From the NCBI GenBank assembly GCA_948467605.1, contig CAOKET010000010.1:1-47283 (forward strand): a stretch of 47,283 bases of DNA, given 5' to 3'. Both the position numbers and the translations under genes were made by a program. Shown here piece after piece: positions 1-8,349 of this stretch. The stretch comes from an uncultured Mycoplasmatota bacterium (GTDB lineage Bacteria > Bacillota_I > Bacilli_A > RF39 > UBA660). Position 1 is the first letter of the stretch. The number at the start of each line of letters is the position of its first letter. Below the pieces are notes generated by a model. That model was not told the DNA's origin and searched no databases. It saw only the letters and a program-made list of their open reading frames with translations.

Positions 1-35
1 GATATAACTAATTTTTATTTTTTATTAGTCATATC
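1..35. terminator. Imperfect hairpin downstream of ffh, possible terminator
   Basis: The arms GATATAACTAAT (1-12) and ATTAGTCATATC (24-35) pair over 12 bp with one A-C mismatch, around a T-rich loop. On the plus strand a T-rich stretch follows. On the minus strand, where ffh ends about 70 bases upstream, the sequence after the stem lies outside the window, so the U-run cannot be checked. Confidence 0.4.
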
Positions 36-103
36 TTTTATTTTTGTTATTATATATATTTTATTTTACATAATTTGTAGTTTTTAATTATTTTTTATAC
101 TTA

Positions 104-1411
104 TTAAAATGGCATTTTAAAATTACCATTATTCATCTGTTTCATCATTTTTTTCATACTATCAAATTGATTTAATAATCTATTTACATCGCTTACTTCC
201 AGCCCACATCCTTTTGCAATGCGTATTTTTCTACTTGCTTTTATTATATCTGGGTTGCTTCTTTCCTCTTCTGTCATTGACTGAATTATTGCTTCTATAT
301 GACTTAGTTGTTTTGGATCTATACTAATATTATTAAGTCCCATTTTGGATGCTCCTGGAATTAATTTAAGTAAGTTTTCTAATGGTCCCATTTTTTTAAT
401 TTGTCCTAATTGATTTAAAAAGTCGTTTAGATCAAATTTACCTTTTTTTAGTTTTTTTGCTAAATCAATGGCCTCTTTTTCATCAATTTGTTCTTGTACT
501 TTTTCTACCATTGAGATTATGTCACCCATACCTAGGATACGGCTTGCCATTCTTTCTGGATAAAAGTTTTCTAATCCATCTAGTTTCTCTGATACACCAA
601 TAAATCTAATTGGTACATTTGTTAAGTATCTTGCAGATAGGGCAACACCGCCCCTTGTATCTCCATCTAACTTAGTTAGAATGGTACCAGTTAAATTAAC
701 ATTTTCATTAAATCCAGTAATTACATTAATAGCATCTTGTCCCATCATTGAATCTATTACTAAAAGGGTTTCATCTGGATTGATTTCTTTTTGTAAATCT
801 TTTAATTCATCCATTAATTCAGTATCTATATGAAGACGTCCTGCTGTATCTATTAATACATAGTCAAAGTTGTTTTCTTTGGCATAATTTACAGCATTTT
901 TAGCAATGTTAACAACATCCTTATTATCTTCACTATATACTTCTATATTTAAACTCTTACCAACCTGTTTTAATTGATCAATTGCTGCTGGTCTATATAC
1001 ATCGCATGCTACCATAAGAACTTTTTTATTGTATTTTTTTCTTAAAAGATTAGCAAGTTTACCAATACTTGTTGTCTTACCACTACCTTGTAACCCGACT
1101 AGCATCATTGTTGAAAACTTAGATTTTATTTCTAGGGTTTCTTCTTTTCCACCAAGTAATTCGGTAAGTTCATCTTTCATTATTTTTACAAATAAATCGC
1201 CTGGATTTATACTACCTTTAACTTCTTCACCTAGTGCTTTTTCTTTTACTTTATTAGTAAATTCTTTTGTTACCTTATAGTTTACATCTGCTTCTAGGAG
1301 TGCTAATCTTATCTCCCTCATCATATCAGAGATATTTTCTTCTGTTATTTTCCCATATCCCTTTATTTTCTTTATAACGCCTTGTAATCTTTCACTAAGT
1401 CCTTCAAACAT
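104..1411 (-). CDS. ffh: Signal recognition particle GTPase Ffh (SRP54)
   Basis: This is the protein subunit of the signal recognition particle. It binds signal peptides on nascent chains and 4.5S RNA, and docks on FtsY at the membrane. The 435 residues show the usual order: an N helical domain, the GTPase G domain with GLQGSGKTT at 106-114, DTAGR at 189-193 and TKLDGDTRGG at 246-255, then a methionine-rich M domain to the end (MKKMMKQMNN near the C terminus). Length is normal for bacterial Ffh. It is the last gene of an operon that reads unknown gene, ftsY, ylxM, ffh on the minus strand, with 13 bases between ylxM and ffh. This grouping is common in Firmicutes. Nothing looks damaged. Confidence 0.98.
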   Translation of the reverse strand: MFEGLSERLQGVIKKIKGYGKITEENISDMMREIRLALLEADVNYKVTKEFTNKVKEKALGEEVKGSINPGDLFVKIMKDELTELLGGKEETLEIKSKFSTMMLVGLQGSGKTTSIGKLANLLRKKYNKKVLMVACDVYRPAAIDQLKQVGKSLNIEVYSEDNKDVVNIAKNAVNYAKENNFDYVLIDTAGRLHIDTELMDELKDLQKEINPDETLLVIDSMMGQDAINVITGFNENVNLTGTILTKLDGDTRGGVALSARYLTNVPIRFIGVSEKLDGLENFYPERMASRILGMGDIISMVEKVQEQIDEKEAIDLAKKLKKGKFDLNDFLNQLGQIKKMGPLENLLKLIPGASKMGLNNISIDPKQLSHIEAIIQSMTEEERSNPDIIKASRKIRIAKGCGLEVSDVNRLLNQFDSMKKMMKQMNNGNFKMPF

Positions 1412-1424
1412 ATTATCACCTTAT

Positions 1425-1721
1425 CTATAAATCAATATCTATTAATTTCTTTTTTAAGTTCTCATCTTCTATAGTATTTATTATTTTTTTTAGTTTATTT
1501 GATTTTTCTATTAAGTTTAGTTTTGCTTCATAATTTTCTAACTTTTCTTTTACCTTTTTTAGTTGTTTATGAACAGCATTTCTACTAACACTAAAATTTT
1601 CACTTATTTCTTGTAATGACATATTATCAAAGTAATAGTATTCAAAATACTTTTTTTCTTTATCATCTAAAAGTTGTTTATAGTAATCATACATCAGAAT
1701 TAATTCTATATTTTCTTTCAT
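1425..1721 (-). CDS. ylxM: YlxM/p13-like helix-turn-helix protein
   Basis: The 98-residue protein has a sigma-70 region-4-like helix-turn-helix: LDDKEKKYFEYYY followed by SLQEISENFSVSRNAVHKQL, near residues 20-55. This is the signature of the UPF0122 (YlxM/p13) family, which sits beside ffh in Firmicutes and mycoplasmas and has been linked to SRP function. Its start overlaps the ftsY stop by four bases (ATGA, 1718-1721), which suggests translational coupling. Family assignment rests on the HTH motif and the ffh neighbourhood together. The precise molecular role is not visible from sequence. Confidence 0.9.
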   Translation of the reverse strand: MKENIELILMYDYYKQLLDDKEKKYFEYYYFDNMSLQEISENFSVSRNAVHKQLKKVKEKLENYEAKLNLIEKSNKLKKIINTIEDENLKKKLIDIDL

Positions 1722-2692
1722 TTTACAAAATCCTTAAATAGTCCATATATATAATTTTCTATATCAAATACTTTTAAATCATTTTCTCCTTCACCTAAGC
1801 CAATATATTTAACAGGTATACCTAAGTCCTCCTTTATAGCAAGTACAATACCACCTTTTGCGGTTCCATCAAGTTTAGTTAGAATAATTCCTGTTATATT
1901 TGTTATTTCTTTAAAATTCTTTGCTTGGCTTATACCATTTTGCCCAGTTGTAGCATCTACTACTAAAAGTGTTTCATGTGGAGCATCTGGAATTAGATTT
2001 CCTATAACTTTATTTATTTTTTCTAGTTCTTTCATTAGATTAACTTTATTTTGTAATCTTCCTGCTGTATCTATTAGTACATAATCGTACTTTTCTTCTA
2101 TTGCTTTTTCTAAGCCAGTATATATTACACTAGATGGATCACTACCTGCTTCTTTTTTTTCTATGTCTACACCAATTTTACTAGACCATTTATCTAGTTG
2201 TTCAATAGCGCCTGCTCTAAATGTATCTCCTGCTATTAGAAGAACTTTTTTATTATCTTGTTTTAATACATTGGCAAGTTTACCAATACTTGTTGTTTTT
2301 CCAACTCCATTTACTCCTACTACTAATATTACAGTTGGCCCATTAGGATTTTCTTTTATTTTATTTGATATTACTTCATCATTTACATATATTATAAATA
2401 ATTCATCTATAATAACTTCTTTTAAATAAGCGGGATCAGTTATTTTTTCTGTTTTAATTCTCGTTCTTAATTTATCTACAAATTCCATAACAGTATTAAC
2501 ACCAATATCTGCCATTATTAAAATATCTTCTAATTCCTCAAAATATTCTTCATTTATATTTTTATACTTTGATGATAGATTACCAAGTTTAGACATAAAT
2601 TCATACCTAGATTTTTCTAATCCCTTTTCATATGACTTTACTTCTTCTGTTTTAGTATTGTTTTTTTTCTTAAAAATATCAAAAAATCCCAC
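1718..2692 (-). CDS. ftsY: SRP receptor GTPase FtsY
   Basis: FtsY is the membrane-associated receptor for the Ffh-ribosome complex. The 324 residues carry a short charged N-terminal stretch without a long acidic A domain, an N domain, and a G domain with GVNGVGKTT at 126-134, a downstream DTAGR motif and TKLDGTAKGG. The absence of an extended A domain is typical of Gram-positive FtsY. A run of eight A residues in the coding strand (complement of T-run near 2152-2159) is intact in frame, which matters because other genes in this window are broken at such runs. The gene follows the unknown 2714-3208 gene by 21 bases and is coupled to ylxM. Confidence 0.98.
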   Translation of the reverse strand: MGFFDIFKKKNNTKTEEVKSYEKGLEKSRYEFMSKLGNLSSKYKNINEEYFEELEDILIMADIGVNTVMEFVDKLRTRIKTEKITDPAYLKEVIIDELFIIYVNDEVISNKIKENPNGPTVILVVGVNGVGKTTSIGKLANVLKQDNKKVLLIAGDTFRAGAIEQLDKWSSKIGVDIEKKEAGSDPSSVIYTGLEKAIEEKYDYVLIDTAGRLQNKVNLMKELEKINKVIGNLIPDAPHETLLVVDATTGQNGISQAKNFKEITNITGIILTKLDGTAKGGIVLAIKEDLGIPVKYIGLGEGENDLKVFDIENYIYGLFKDFVK

Positions 2693-2713
2693 AAAACCGC
2701 CTCCAATCTAATA

Positions 2714-3208
2714 TTATTCTTTATTTAATGAATCTTCTACTGTTTCATGTTCTGAACCTTCAAGTTGTAATCTTAAAGTTTCGTATCTATCTTCTTCTGT
2801 TTTTAATTCTTTTACTCTTATTTTTAGTGGATATTCTTTTCTTACTATAGGTAATACTTTATCCATACTTTGATATTGTTCTTTGATGATGTTTCCATCT
2901 ACATATACTAGATTATTAAAATACCCATTATTTTCTATGTATTTTTTTACTTTATCCGATAATAATATATCAAATACTTTACTTCTATATTTTTTTGCAT
3001 CTTCTGAGGTGGAATCTATTAAATTAGTATCTAATCCAATACATGCATTTTCATATACTGTTAATAAATCTTTTTCTTCAATTGAAATATCAACTAAAAA
3101 ATGTTTGATTTTTTCTGTTTCAAATTCTTTTTTTATCCATATTCCTACTCTTGTATCCCCTTTTTTTATTGCTGCGATTGATGTTGTAAACATTACTTCT
3201 TGGTTCAT
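2714..3208 (-). CDS. Unknown protein, first gene of the SRP operon
   Basis: I do not recognise this 164-residue soluble protein. It has no signal peptide, membrane segment or clear catalytic motif, and its C-terminal third is rich in Lys and Glu. The start is placed at the ATG at 3208 because GAGGTGATAAAT lies immediately upstream; the in-frame GTG nine bases further upstream is part of that Shine-Dalgarno sequence. A good promoter precedes it (3232-3260), and only 21 bases separate it from ftsY, so it appears to be co-transcribed with the SRP genes. Position suggests a link to secretion or translation, but that is inference only. Confidence 0.75.
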   Translation of the reverse strand: MNQEVMFTTSIAAIKKGDTRVGIWIKKEFETEKIKHFLVDISIEEKDLLTVYENACIGLDTNLIDSTSEDAKKYRSKVFDILLSDKVKKYIENNGYFNNLVYVDGNIIKEQYQSMDKVLPIVRKEYPLKIRVKELKTEEDRYETLRLQLEGSEHETVEDSLNKE

Positions 3209-3231
3209 ATTTATCACCTCATATAGTATAT

Positions 3232-3260
3232 ATTATACACCAACCCAATATTTAAAACAA
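3232..3260 (-). promoter_or_regulatory. Sigma-A-type promoter of the ftsY-ylxM-ffh operon
   Basis: On the minus strand TTGTTT (complement of 3255-3260) and TATAAT (complement of 3232-3237) are 17 bases apart. Transcription would begin near 3225, giving a short leader before the GAGGTG ribosome binding site. Confidence 0.7.
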
Positions 3261-3288
3261 GGAATATAAAACATACATTATAAAATTG

Positions 3289-3317
3289 TAGACAAATAAG
3301 AAAAAAAAGTTTATAAT
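3289..3317 (+). promoter_or_regulatory. Promoter of the RNase J gene
   Basis: TAGACA (3289-3294) and TATAAT (3312-3317) are separated by 17 bases that include an A8 tract. It faces away from the SRP operon promoter; the two form a divergent pair about 30 bases apart. Confidence 0.7.
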
Positions 3318-3359
3318 GATTAAAGTTAATCTTTTTATTTAACTAGAGAAAGGAGATTT

Positions 3360-5033
3360 ATGAAATCAATAGAAAATCAATGCGATACTAAGGTTTTCGC
3401 ATTAGGTGGTCTAGGTGAAGTTGGAAAGAATATGTATATCGTCATGTATGATGATGAAATATTAATTATTGATGCCGGTGTAATGTTCCCAGAAGATGAT
3501 TTGATGGGGATTGATTATGTAATTCCAGATTATACTTTTTTAAAGAAAAATGCTGATAAAATTAAGGGTTTAATTATTACTCATGGTCATGAAGATCATA
3601 TTGGTGGTATACCATTTTTACTTCAAACCGTTGAGATTCCAACTATATATGCGCCTAAAATGGCTACCGAATTAATAAAAAAGAAAATAGAGGAAAAAGT
3701 AAAATATAATAATTTTTGTGTTATTGGTGATAATACTAAATTAAATTTTAAATCTATGAGTGTTAAATTCTTTTCAACTACTCACTCAATACCAGATTCT
3801 TATGGAGTTTCAGTTACTACACCAAATGGCGTTATTGTTGCAACTGGAGACTTTAAATTTGATTTAACTCCAATTGGTCCAATGGCTGATATACATAAGA
3901 TGGCTAGTATTGGTAAAAGGGGTGTTACATTATTACTAAGTGATAGTACTAATGCTTTAGTAGAAGGTTTATCTGCTAGTGAATCTAAAGTTGATGAAAC
4001 ATTAAGTGATGTTTTTAGCAGGCATAATGAAAGAATTATAATTGCTACATTTGCATCTAATGTTTACAGATTAAAGCATATAATTGAAACTTGTAGGAAA
4101 AATAATAGAAAAGTTGCTTTGTTTGGTAGAAGTATGACAAACAATGTTGAAATAGCAATAAGTGCTGGATACATAAAGGATAAGGATATATTGATAACGC
4201 CTGAAGAAGCAAATCAATTACCTAAAAATCAAGTATGTTTACTTTGTACTGGTAGTCAAGGTGAACCACTTGCTGCATTATCTAAAATTGCATCTGGTAC
4301 TCATAAGCAAATTAAGTTGATGCCTGATGATGTAGTTGTGTTCTCGTCATCTCCAATTCCTGGTAATTCTGCTAGTATTGGTAAGACAATAAATCTTTTA
4401 TGTTTAAAAGGTGTAAAAGTGTACACAAATACATCTCTTAGTGATGTACATACATCAGGACACGGAAGCACTGAAGAATTAAAGCTTATGTTAAGATTAA
4501 TAAAGCCAAAATATTTTATGCCAGTTCATGGTGAATATAGAATGTTAAAGGCACATGGTGATTTAGGTATAGAGTGTGATATTCCTAAGGAAAATATATT
4601 TGTATTGCAAAATGGAGATGTTCTTTCTTTAAGAAGAGGCAGAGTTAAGAAAAATGGAAGTATTCCTGCATCTGATGTATATGTTGATGGAAATAGAATT
4701 GGCGATATTGGCAATATTGTAATAAGAGATAGAAAAATAATGGCTTGTGATGGTATTTTAGTAGTTATAACTAATATAGATTCTGCTACTAATGAATTAT
4801 TAGGTAGGGTTAGTATTACAACTAGGGGTTTTGTATTAGTTAATGAAAATGAAAAACTTCTATTAAAAATAGAAAAGATGGCAACTGATATAATAAAGAG
4901 ATATCTTAATTCTAAGAAAACAAATTATTCTGACTTAAAGCAAGAAATAATATCTTTATTAACACCTTTTATATCAGATGAAACAGGGCGTAGACCACTT
5001 ATACTTCCAGTAATAATGGATATTAAAAGATAA
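3360..5033 (+). CDS. rnjA: Ribonuclease J
   Basis: Ribonuclease J is a metallo-beta-lactamase/beta-CASP nuclease with endonuclease and 5'-to-3' exonuclease activity in mRNA decay and rRNA processing. The 557-residue length is standard. The zinc-binding motif HGHEDH is at residues 75-80, another metal histidine is in TTHSIPDS, and GDFKFD and the beta-CASP segment follow. PVHGEYRML near residue 385 is the conserved C-terminal metal-site motif of RNase J. AAAGGAGATTT precedes the ATG. It is monocistronic: its own promoter lies upstream and a strong terminator begins at the stop codon. Only one RNase J is present here, so J1 versus J2 cannot be settled; the intact HxHxDH motif favours J1. Confidence 0.96.
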   Translation: MKSIENQCDTKVFALGGLGEVGKNMYIVMYDDEILIIDAGVMFPEDDLMGIDYVIPDYTFLKKNADKIKGLIITHGHEDHIGGIPFLLQTVEIPTIYAPKMATELIKKKIEEKVKYNNFCVIGDNTKLNFKSMSVKFFSTTHSIPDSYGVSVTTPNGVIVATGDFKFDLTPIGPMADIHKMASIGKRGVTLLLSDSTNALVEGLSASESKVDETLSDVFSRHNERIIIATFASNVYRLKHIIETCRKNNRKVALFGRSMTNNVEIAISAGYIKDKDILITPEEANQLPKNQVCLLCTGSQGEPLAALSKIASGTHKQIKLMPDDVVVFSSSPIPGNSASIGKTINLLCLKGVKVYTNTSLSDVHTSGHGSTEELKLMLRLIKPKYFMPVHGEYRMLKAHGDLGIECDIPKENIFVLQNGDVLSLRRGRVKKNGSIPASDVYVDGNRIGDIGNIVIRDRKIMACDGILVVITNIDSATNELLGRVSITTRGFVLVNENEKLLLKIEKMATDIIKRYLNSKKTNYSDLKQEIISLLTPFISDETGRRPLILPVIMDIKR

Positions 5034-5064
5034 AAAAACTTTCTCATTTTTGGGAAAGTTTTTT
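5033..5064. terminator. Bidirectional terminator between RNase J and rbfA
   Basis: A perfect 11-bp stem (5033-5043 with 5054-5064) has a 10-base loop. T-rich sequence flanks it on both strands (AAAAAA on the left arm, TTTTTT on the right), so it can serve both convergent genes. It overlaps both stop codons. Confidence 0.85.
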
Positions 5065-5410
5065 ATTTATTATCTTTTTCATGTATTTCTTTTATTTTCT
5101 TTTCAATTTTCATACCATATTCAATGGATTCGTCGAATATAAATTTAAGTTCAGGTACATGTCTTACATCAATTCTACTTGCTAGTTCAGTTCTAATAAA
5201 TCCCTTTGCATTATCTAGAGATTTTAATGTTTCTTCTTTTTTATCTTTATCAAAACAAGTAAAATATACTTTAGCAAAACTTAAATCGTTTGTTACTTCT
5301 ACAAAACTTATAACAACACTCTTTAATATTTCATCTTTTGCTTCTCTTTGTAAAATCATACTTATTTCTTTTTCCATTAGTGATGCGATTCTTTCAATTT
5401 TTATGCTCAT
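5063..5410 (-). CDS. rbfA: Ribosome-binding factor A
   Basis: RbfA is a KH-domain factor that binds the 30S subunit during late 16S rRNA 5'-end maturation. The 115-residue length fits. Recognisable are the N-terminal RIASLMEKEISMILQREAKD, the central DLSFAKVYFT strand and RHVPELKFIFDES near residues 81-93, typical of the family (RxxPxLxFxxDxS). It is the last gene of the rimP-nusA operon. The ATG shares a base with the stop of the upstream NUDIX gene (TAATG at 5408-5412) and GAGGTG lies just before it inside that gene, so translation is probably coupled. Confidence 0.96.
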   Translation of the reverse strand: MSIKIERIASLMEKEISMILQREAKDEILKSVVISFVEVTNDLSFAKVYFTCFDKDKKEETLKSLDNAKGFIRTELASRIDVRHVPELKFIFDESIEYGMKIEKKIKEIHEKDNK

Positions 5411-5922
5411 TATATCACCTCGAATATTTTTTTGTAGTAATCAGTGTACATTTTATCAAAATTATTAAATGTTCCTAGAGTTACATGGTCAAGTATATCA
5501 TCTTTTTTCATATAACAAACAGCTTGCACTTCTTCTACTTGTGCCATTATATCATCTATTTCAATGTCTTCATTTAATAGAAAAACTTCTGCTATATGAT
5601 TTTTCTCTCCAGTAGGATATATTGTAAATATATGTTTTAGTTTTGATTCATCTAGTTTATATGATAGTTCTTCCATTAGTTCTCTTTTAACTGTATCTAT
5701 TGGTGTTTCATCAGTGTTTACAAACCCTGCTGTTATAGACCAAAGATTTGGATCTACTTTTTTATATTTTGATCTTTGTTGTACTAAATATAGTCCTTTA
5801 CTATTTTTAATCCATACATGTATTACCTTTGCAAATTCATCTTTTTCTAATTCATCAGTTCTAAGTTTTTTATATCCTTTTTTGTTACCATTACTATCTA
5901 AAATATCTATATATTCTAACAT
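5410..5922 (-). CDS. NUDIX hydrolase inserted between infB and rbfA
   Basis: This 170-residue NUDIX protein probably hydrolyses a nucleoside-diphosphate-linked or similar substrate. The NUDIX box is complete: G, five residues, E, seven residues, then RELMEEL, beginning at GFVNTDE near residue 68. The overall layout, YIDILDSNGNKKG followed by VHVWI-like strand and QQRS, resembles the isopentenyl-diphosphate-isomerase/YfcD-like subgroup, whose substrates are often unknown. It overlaps infB by one base (TAATG) and rbfA by one base (TAATG), so it sits translationally coupled inside a ribosome-biogenesis operon. That position is unusual and may point to a role in translation or alarmone turnover, which is inference. 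Confidence 0.88.
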   Translation of the reverse strand: MLEYIDILDSNGNKKGYKKLRTDELEKDEFAKVIHVWIKNSKGLYLVQQRSKYKKVDPNLWSITAGFVNTDETPIDTVKRELMEELSYKLDESKLKHIFTIYPTGEKNHIAEVFLLNEDIEIDDIMAQVEEVQAVCYMKKDDILDHVTLGTFNNFDKMYTDYYKKIFEVI

Positions 5923-8027
5923 TATCTTTTCTTTTCCTTAACTTCGTAACATTCAATTATGTCAGATTCTTTAATATCATTATAGTTTTCGATAGTAATA
6001 CCACACTCTAACCCCGCTTTTACTTCTTTTACTGAATCTTTTTCTCTTTGTATAGAACCAATTTTTCCATCATATATAACAATACCATCTCTTATAACTC
6101 TAGCATTTGTATCTCTTTTAATAATTCCATCTATTACATAACTACCTGCAATATTCCCAACTTTAGAGAATTTATAAATCTTTCTTATTTCTGCTTGACC
6201 TAATGAGATTTCTTCAAATTCAGGGTCTAGCATACCTTTCATTGCATCCTCTATTTCTTCAGTTACTTTATATATTATGTCATAGAATCTTATATCTACT
6301 CCATATTGTTTTGCTATGTCTTTTGTTTTTGAAGTTGGTTTTACATTAAACCCGATTATTATTGCATTAGATGCATTTGCTAAAATTACATCACTTTCTG
6401 TAACTGTACCAGTTCCAGTACGGATCATTTTTACCTTTACACCCTCTACATCTATTTTTGATAGAGAGTTTTTTACTGCCTCTTCGCTTCCCTTTACGTC
6501 TGCTTTTAGAATTATATTTATTTCTTTTATTCCTTCTTTAATTTGAGCAAATAAATCATCTAGATTAATTTTTTGTTGTTTGTTATTTTTATTATCAAAT
6601 GCAAGTTTTCTTTGTTCCTCAACTACTCTTGCTTGTTTTTCTGTTTCAAAGGCCATAAATTTATCACCAGCAGATGGTATTGAAGTAAGTCCTGTTATTT
6701 CTACTGGTTGACTTGGATATGCTTCTACGATTTCTTTTCCCAGGTCATTTTTCATTGTACGAACCTTTCCATAACTAGTTCCTACTACAATAGGATCTCC
6801 TAATCTAAGTGTACCATTTCCAATTAGTAGGGTTACTATGTTTCCTATATTCTTGTCTGCTCTTGATTCAATTACTGTTCCTAACGCATATCTCGAAGGA
6901 TTTGCTTTATAGTTATTCATCTCTGATATTAAAAGTATGTTCTCTAGTAATTGATCTACACCCATACCAGTTTTTGCACTTATTTTAATGAATAATGTAT
7001 CTCCACCCCATTCATCAGGTGTAAGCCCACATTCAACCATTTCAGTCATGATTCTATCTGGATTTACTCCAGGTTTATCCATTTTGTTTATAGCAACTAT
7101 TATTGGAACATTAGCGGCTTTTGCATGGTCGATTGCTTCTCTTGTTTGTGGCATTATACCATCATCTGCAGCAACTATTATTATTACTATATCTGTTACA
7201 CTAGCACCTCTTGCTCTCATTTCAGTAAATGCTTCGTGTCCTGGGGTATCAATAAATGTAATTTTATTACCATTGTATTCTATTTGATAAGCGCCTATTG
7301 CTTGGGTAATTCCACCTGCTTCACCTAGTGCTACATTAGATTTTCTTATTGTATCAAGCAAAGTTGTCTTACCATGATCTACATGTCCCATTATTGTTAC
7401 AACAGGAGGTCTATTAACTAAATCTGCCTCATCATCTATTACTTCAAATTCTTCAAAGTTAGAAACATCTGTTGTTTCTTCTCTTTTTAAATCTTTACCA
7501 TATTCAATAGAAATTAAAGATGCTGTTTCAAAATCGATAGGATTATTTAAACCAAGCATAAGACCTAAAGTCATTAATTTTTTTATTAAATCTGTGCTTC
7601 CTATTTTCAAAATATCTGCAAATTCAGAAACTGTCATATTTTCTTTGTATAAAATGATATTTTCTTCTGTTACTTTATTTCCCATTAATTTATCTTTATT
7701 CTTATACATTGCTTTTTTTCTATTATTTAATTCTTCTTTATCTTTATTACTAACTACATCTTTCTTCTTAGTAAGTTTTTCAGATTTTACTGTGTCATCA
7801 ACTCTGATATTGGTTTTAGATATAATATTTTCAACTGTTGTTTCTAATTCGTCTTCATCATATTCTTCCTCAATTTCACTTGCAAAAGAGTTATCTAGCA
7901 TTATAACGTCATCGTCATTTAAAATAGAATTCTCATCAGTTACCCTTATCCCTAATTTTTTACATTCTTTTAAAACCTCTTCTACTTTTCTGTTAATATC
8001 ATTTGCATAATCTAATACACTCATCAT
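5922..8027 (-). CDS. infB: Translation initiation factor IF-2
   Basis: IF-2 is the GTPase that brings fMet-tRNA to the 30S subunit. It shows a short, acidic, lysine-rich N-terminal region, one IF2_N domain (TVSEFADILKIGSTDLIKKL), then the GTPase with GHVDHGKTT near residue 214, DTPGHEAF and NKMD, followed by domains II-IV. At about 701 residues it is a compact Firmicutes form. I place the start at the ATG at 8027 (or the adjacent ATG at 8024), because AGAGGTGG lies just upstream; the in-frame GTG at 8036 lies within that ribosome binding site. It follows ylxR by 41 bases and is coupled to the NUDIX gene below. Confidence 0.97.
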   Translation of the reverse strand: MMSVLDYANDINRKVEEVLKECKKLGIRVTDENSILNDDDVIMLDNSFASEIEEEYDEDELETTVENIISKTNIRVDDTVKSEKLTKKKDVVSNKDKEELNNRKKAMYKNKDKLMGNKVTEENIILYKENMTVSEFADILKIGSTDLIKKLMTLGLMLGLNNPIDFETASLISIEYGKDLKREETTDVSNFEEFEVIDDEADLVNRPPVVTIMGHVDHGKTTLLDTIRKSNVALGEAGGITQAIGAYQIEYNGNKITFIDTPGHEAFTEMRARGASVTDIVIIIVAADDGIMPQTREAIDHAKAANVPIIVAINKMDKPGVNPDRIMTEMVECGLTPDEWGGDTLFIKISAKTGMGVDQLLENILLISEMNNYKANPSRYALGTVIESRADKNIGNIVTLLIGNGTLRLGDPIVVGTSYGKVRTMKNDLGKEIVEAYPSQPVEITGLTSIPSAGDKFMAFETEKQARVVEEQRKLAFDNKNNKQQKINLDDLFAQIKEGIKEINIILKADVKGSEEAVKNSLSKIDVEGVKVKMIRTGTGTVTESDVILANASNAIIIGFNVKPTSKTKDIAKQYGVDIRFYDIIYKVTEEIEDAMKGMLDPEFEEISLGQAEIRKIYKFSKVGNIAGSYVIDGIIKRDTNARVIRDGIVIYDGKIGSIQREKDSVKEVKAGLECGITIENYNDIKESDIIECYEVKEKKR

Positions 8028-8068
8028 TATGACCACCTCTTTCTAATTTATTTTTACCTTTTTTAAGT

Positions 8069-8338
8069 TTATTCATTACTATCTAATAAATTGTCTAATT
8101 CATCAAATATTTTATCGTCAATTTCTACCTCTAGTATTCTATTTAATATTTTTGTTTTTCTAGCCTTATCAAACACTTGCCTATCTTTTTTTAAATAGGC
8201 CCCTCTACCATTAGATTTACCAGTTTTGTCTATCATGACTTCTTTATCAGGAGTTCTAACTATTCTAATAAGTTCATTTTTAGGTAATTTTTCTTTTGTT
8301 ATTACGCAACTTCTAAGTGGTATTTTTCTTTTATTCAT
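8069..8338 (-). CDS. ylxR: YlxR-family RNA-binding protein
   Basis: The 89-residue protein matches the YlxR (DUF448) family: PLRSCVITKEKLPKNELIRIVR at the N terminus and KSNGRGAYLKKD in the middle, the two conserved signatures. YlxR lies between nusA and infB in most Firmicutes and binds RNase P RNA in studied species. The start has GGGAGGTATCCT before the ATG. The gene is 11 bases after nusA. The ylxQ (L7Ae-like) gene that usually lies between ylxR and infB is absent; only 41 bases separate ylxR from infB. Confidence 0.93.
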   Translation of the reverse strand: MNKRKIPLRSCVITKEKLPKNELIRIVRTPDKEVMIDKTGKSNGRGAYLKKDRQVFDKARKTKILNRILEVEIDDKIFDELDNLLDSNE

Positions 8339-8349
8339 AGGATACCTCC

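Noticed and set aside
1029-1280. Open frame on the plus strand inside ffh, and many similar frames antisense to ftsY, infB, the ATPase gene, VirB4, the CHAP gene and nagZ
   Set aside because: They lie wholly inside clear conserved genes, have compositions rich in Leu, Ser, Ile and Phe as expected for complements of AT-rich coding DNA, and lack ribosome binding sites.
2714-3217. GTG start for the first gene of the SRP operon
   Set aside because: The GTG is part of the GAGGTG ribosome binding site of the ATG at 3208. The same reasoning moved the starts of infB, the 9877-10344 gene and the 33810-34553 gene.
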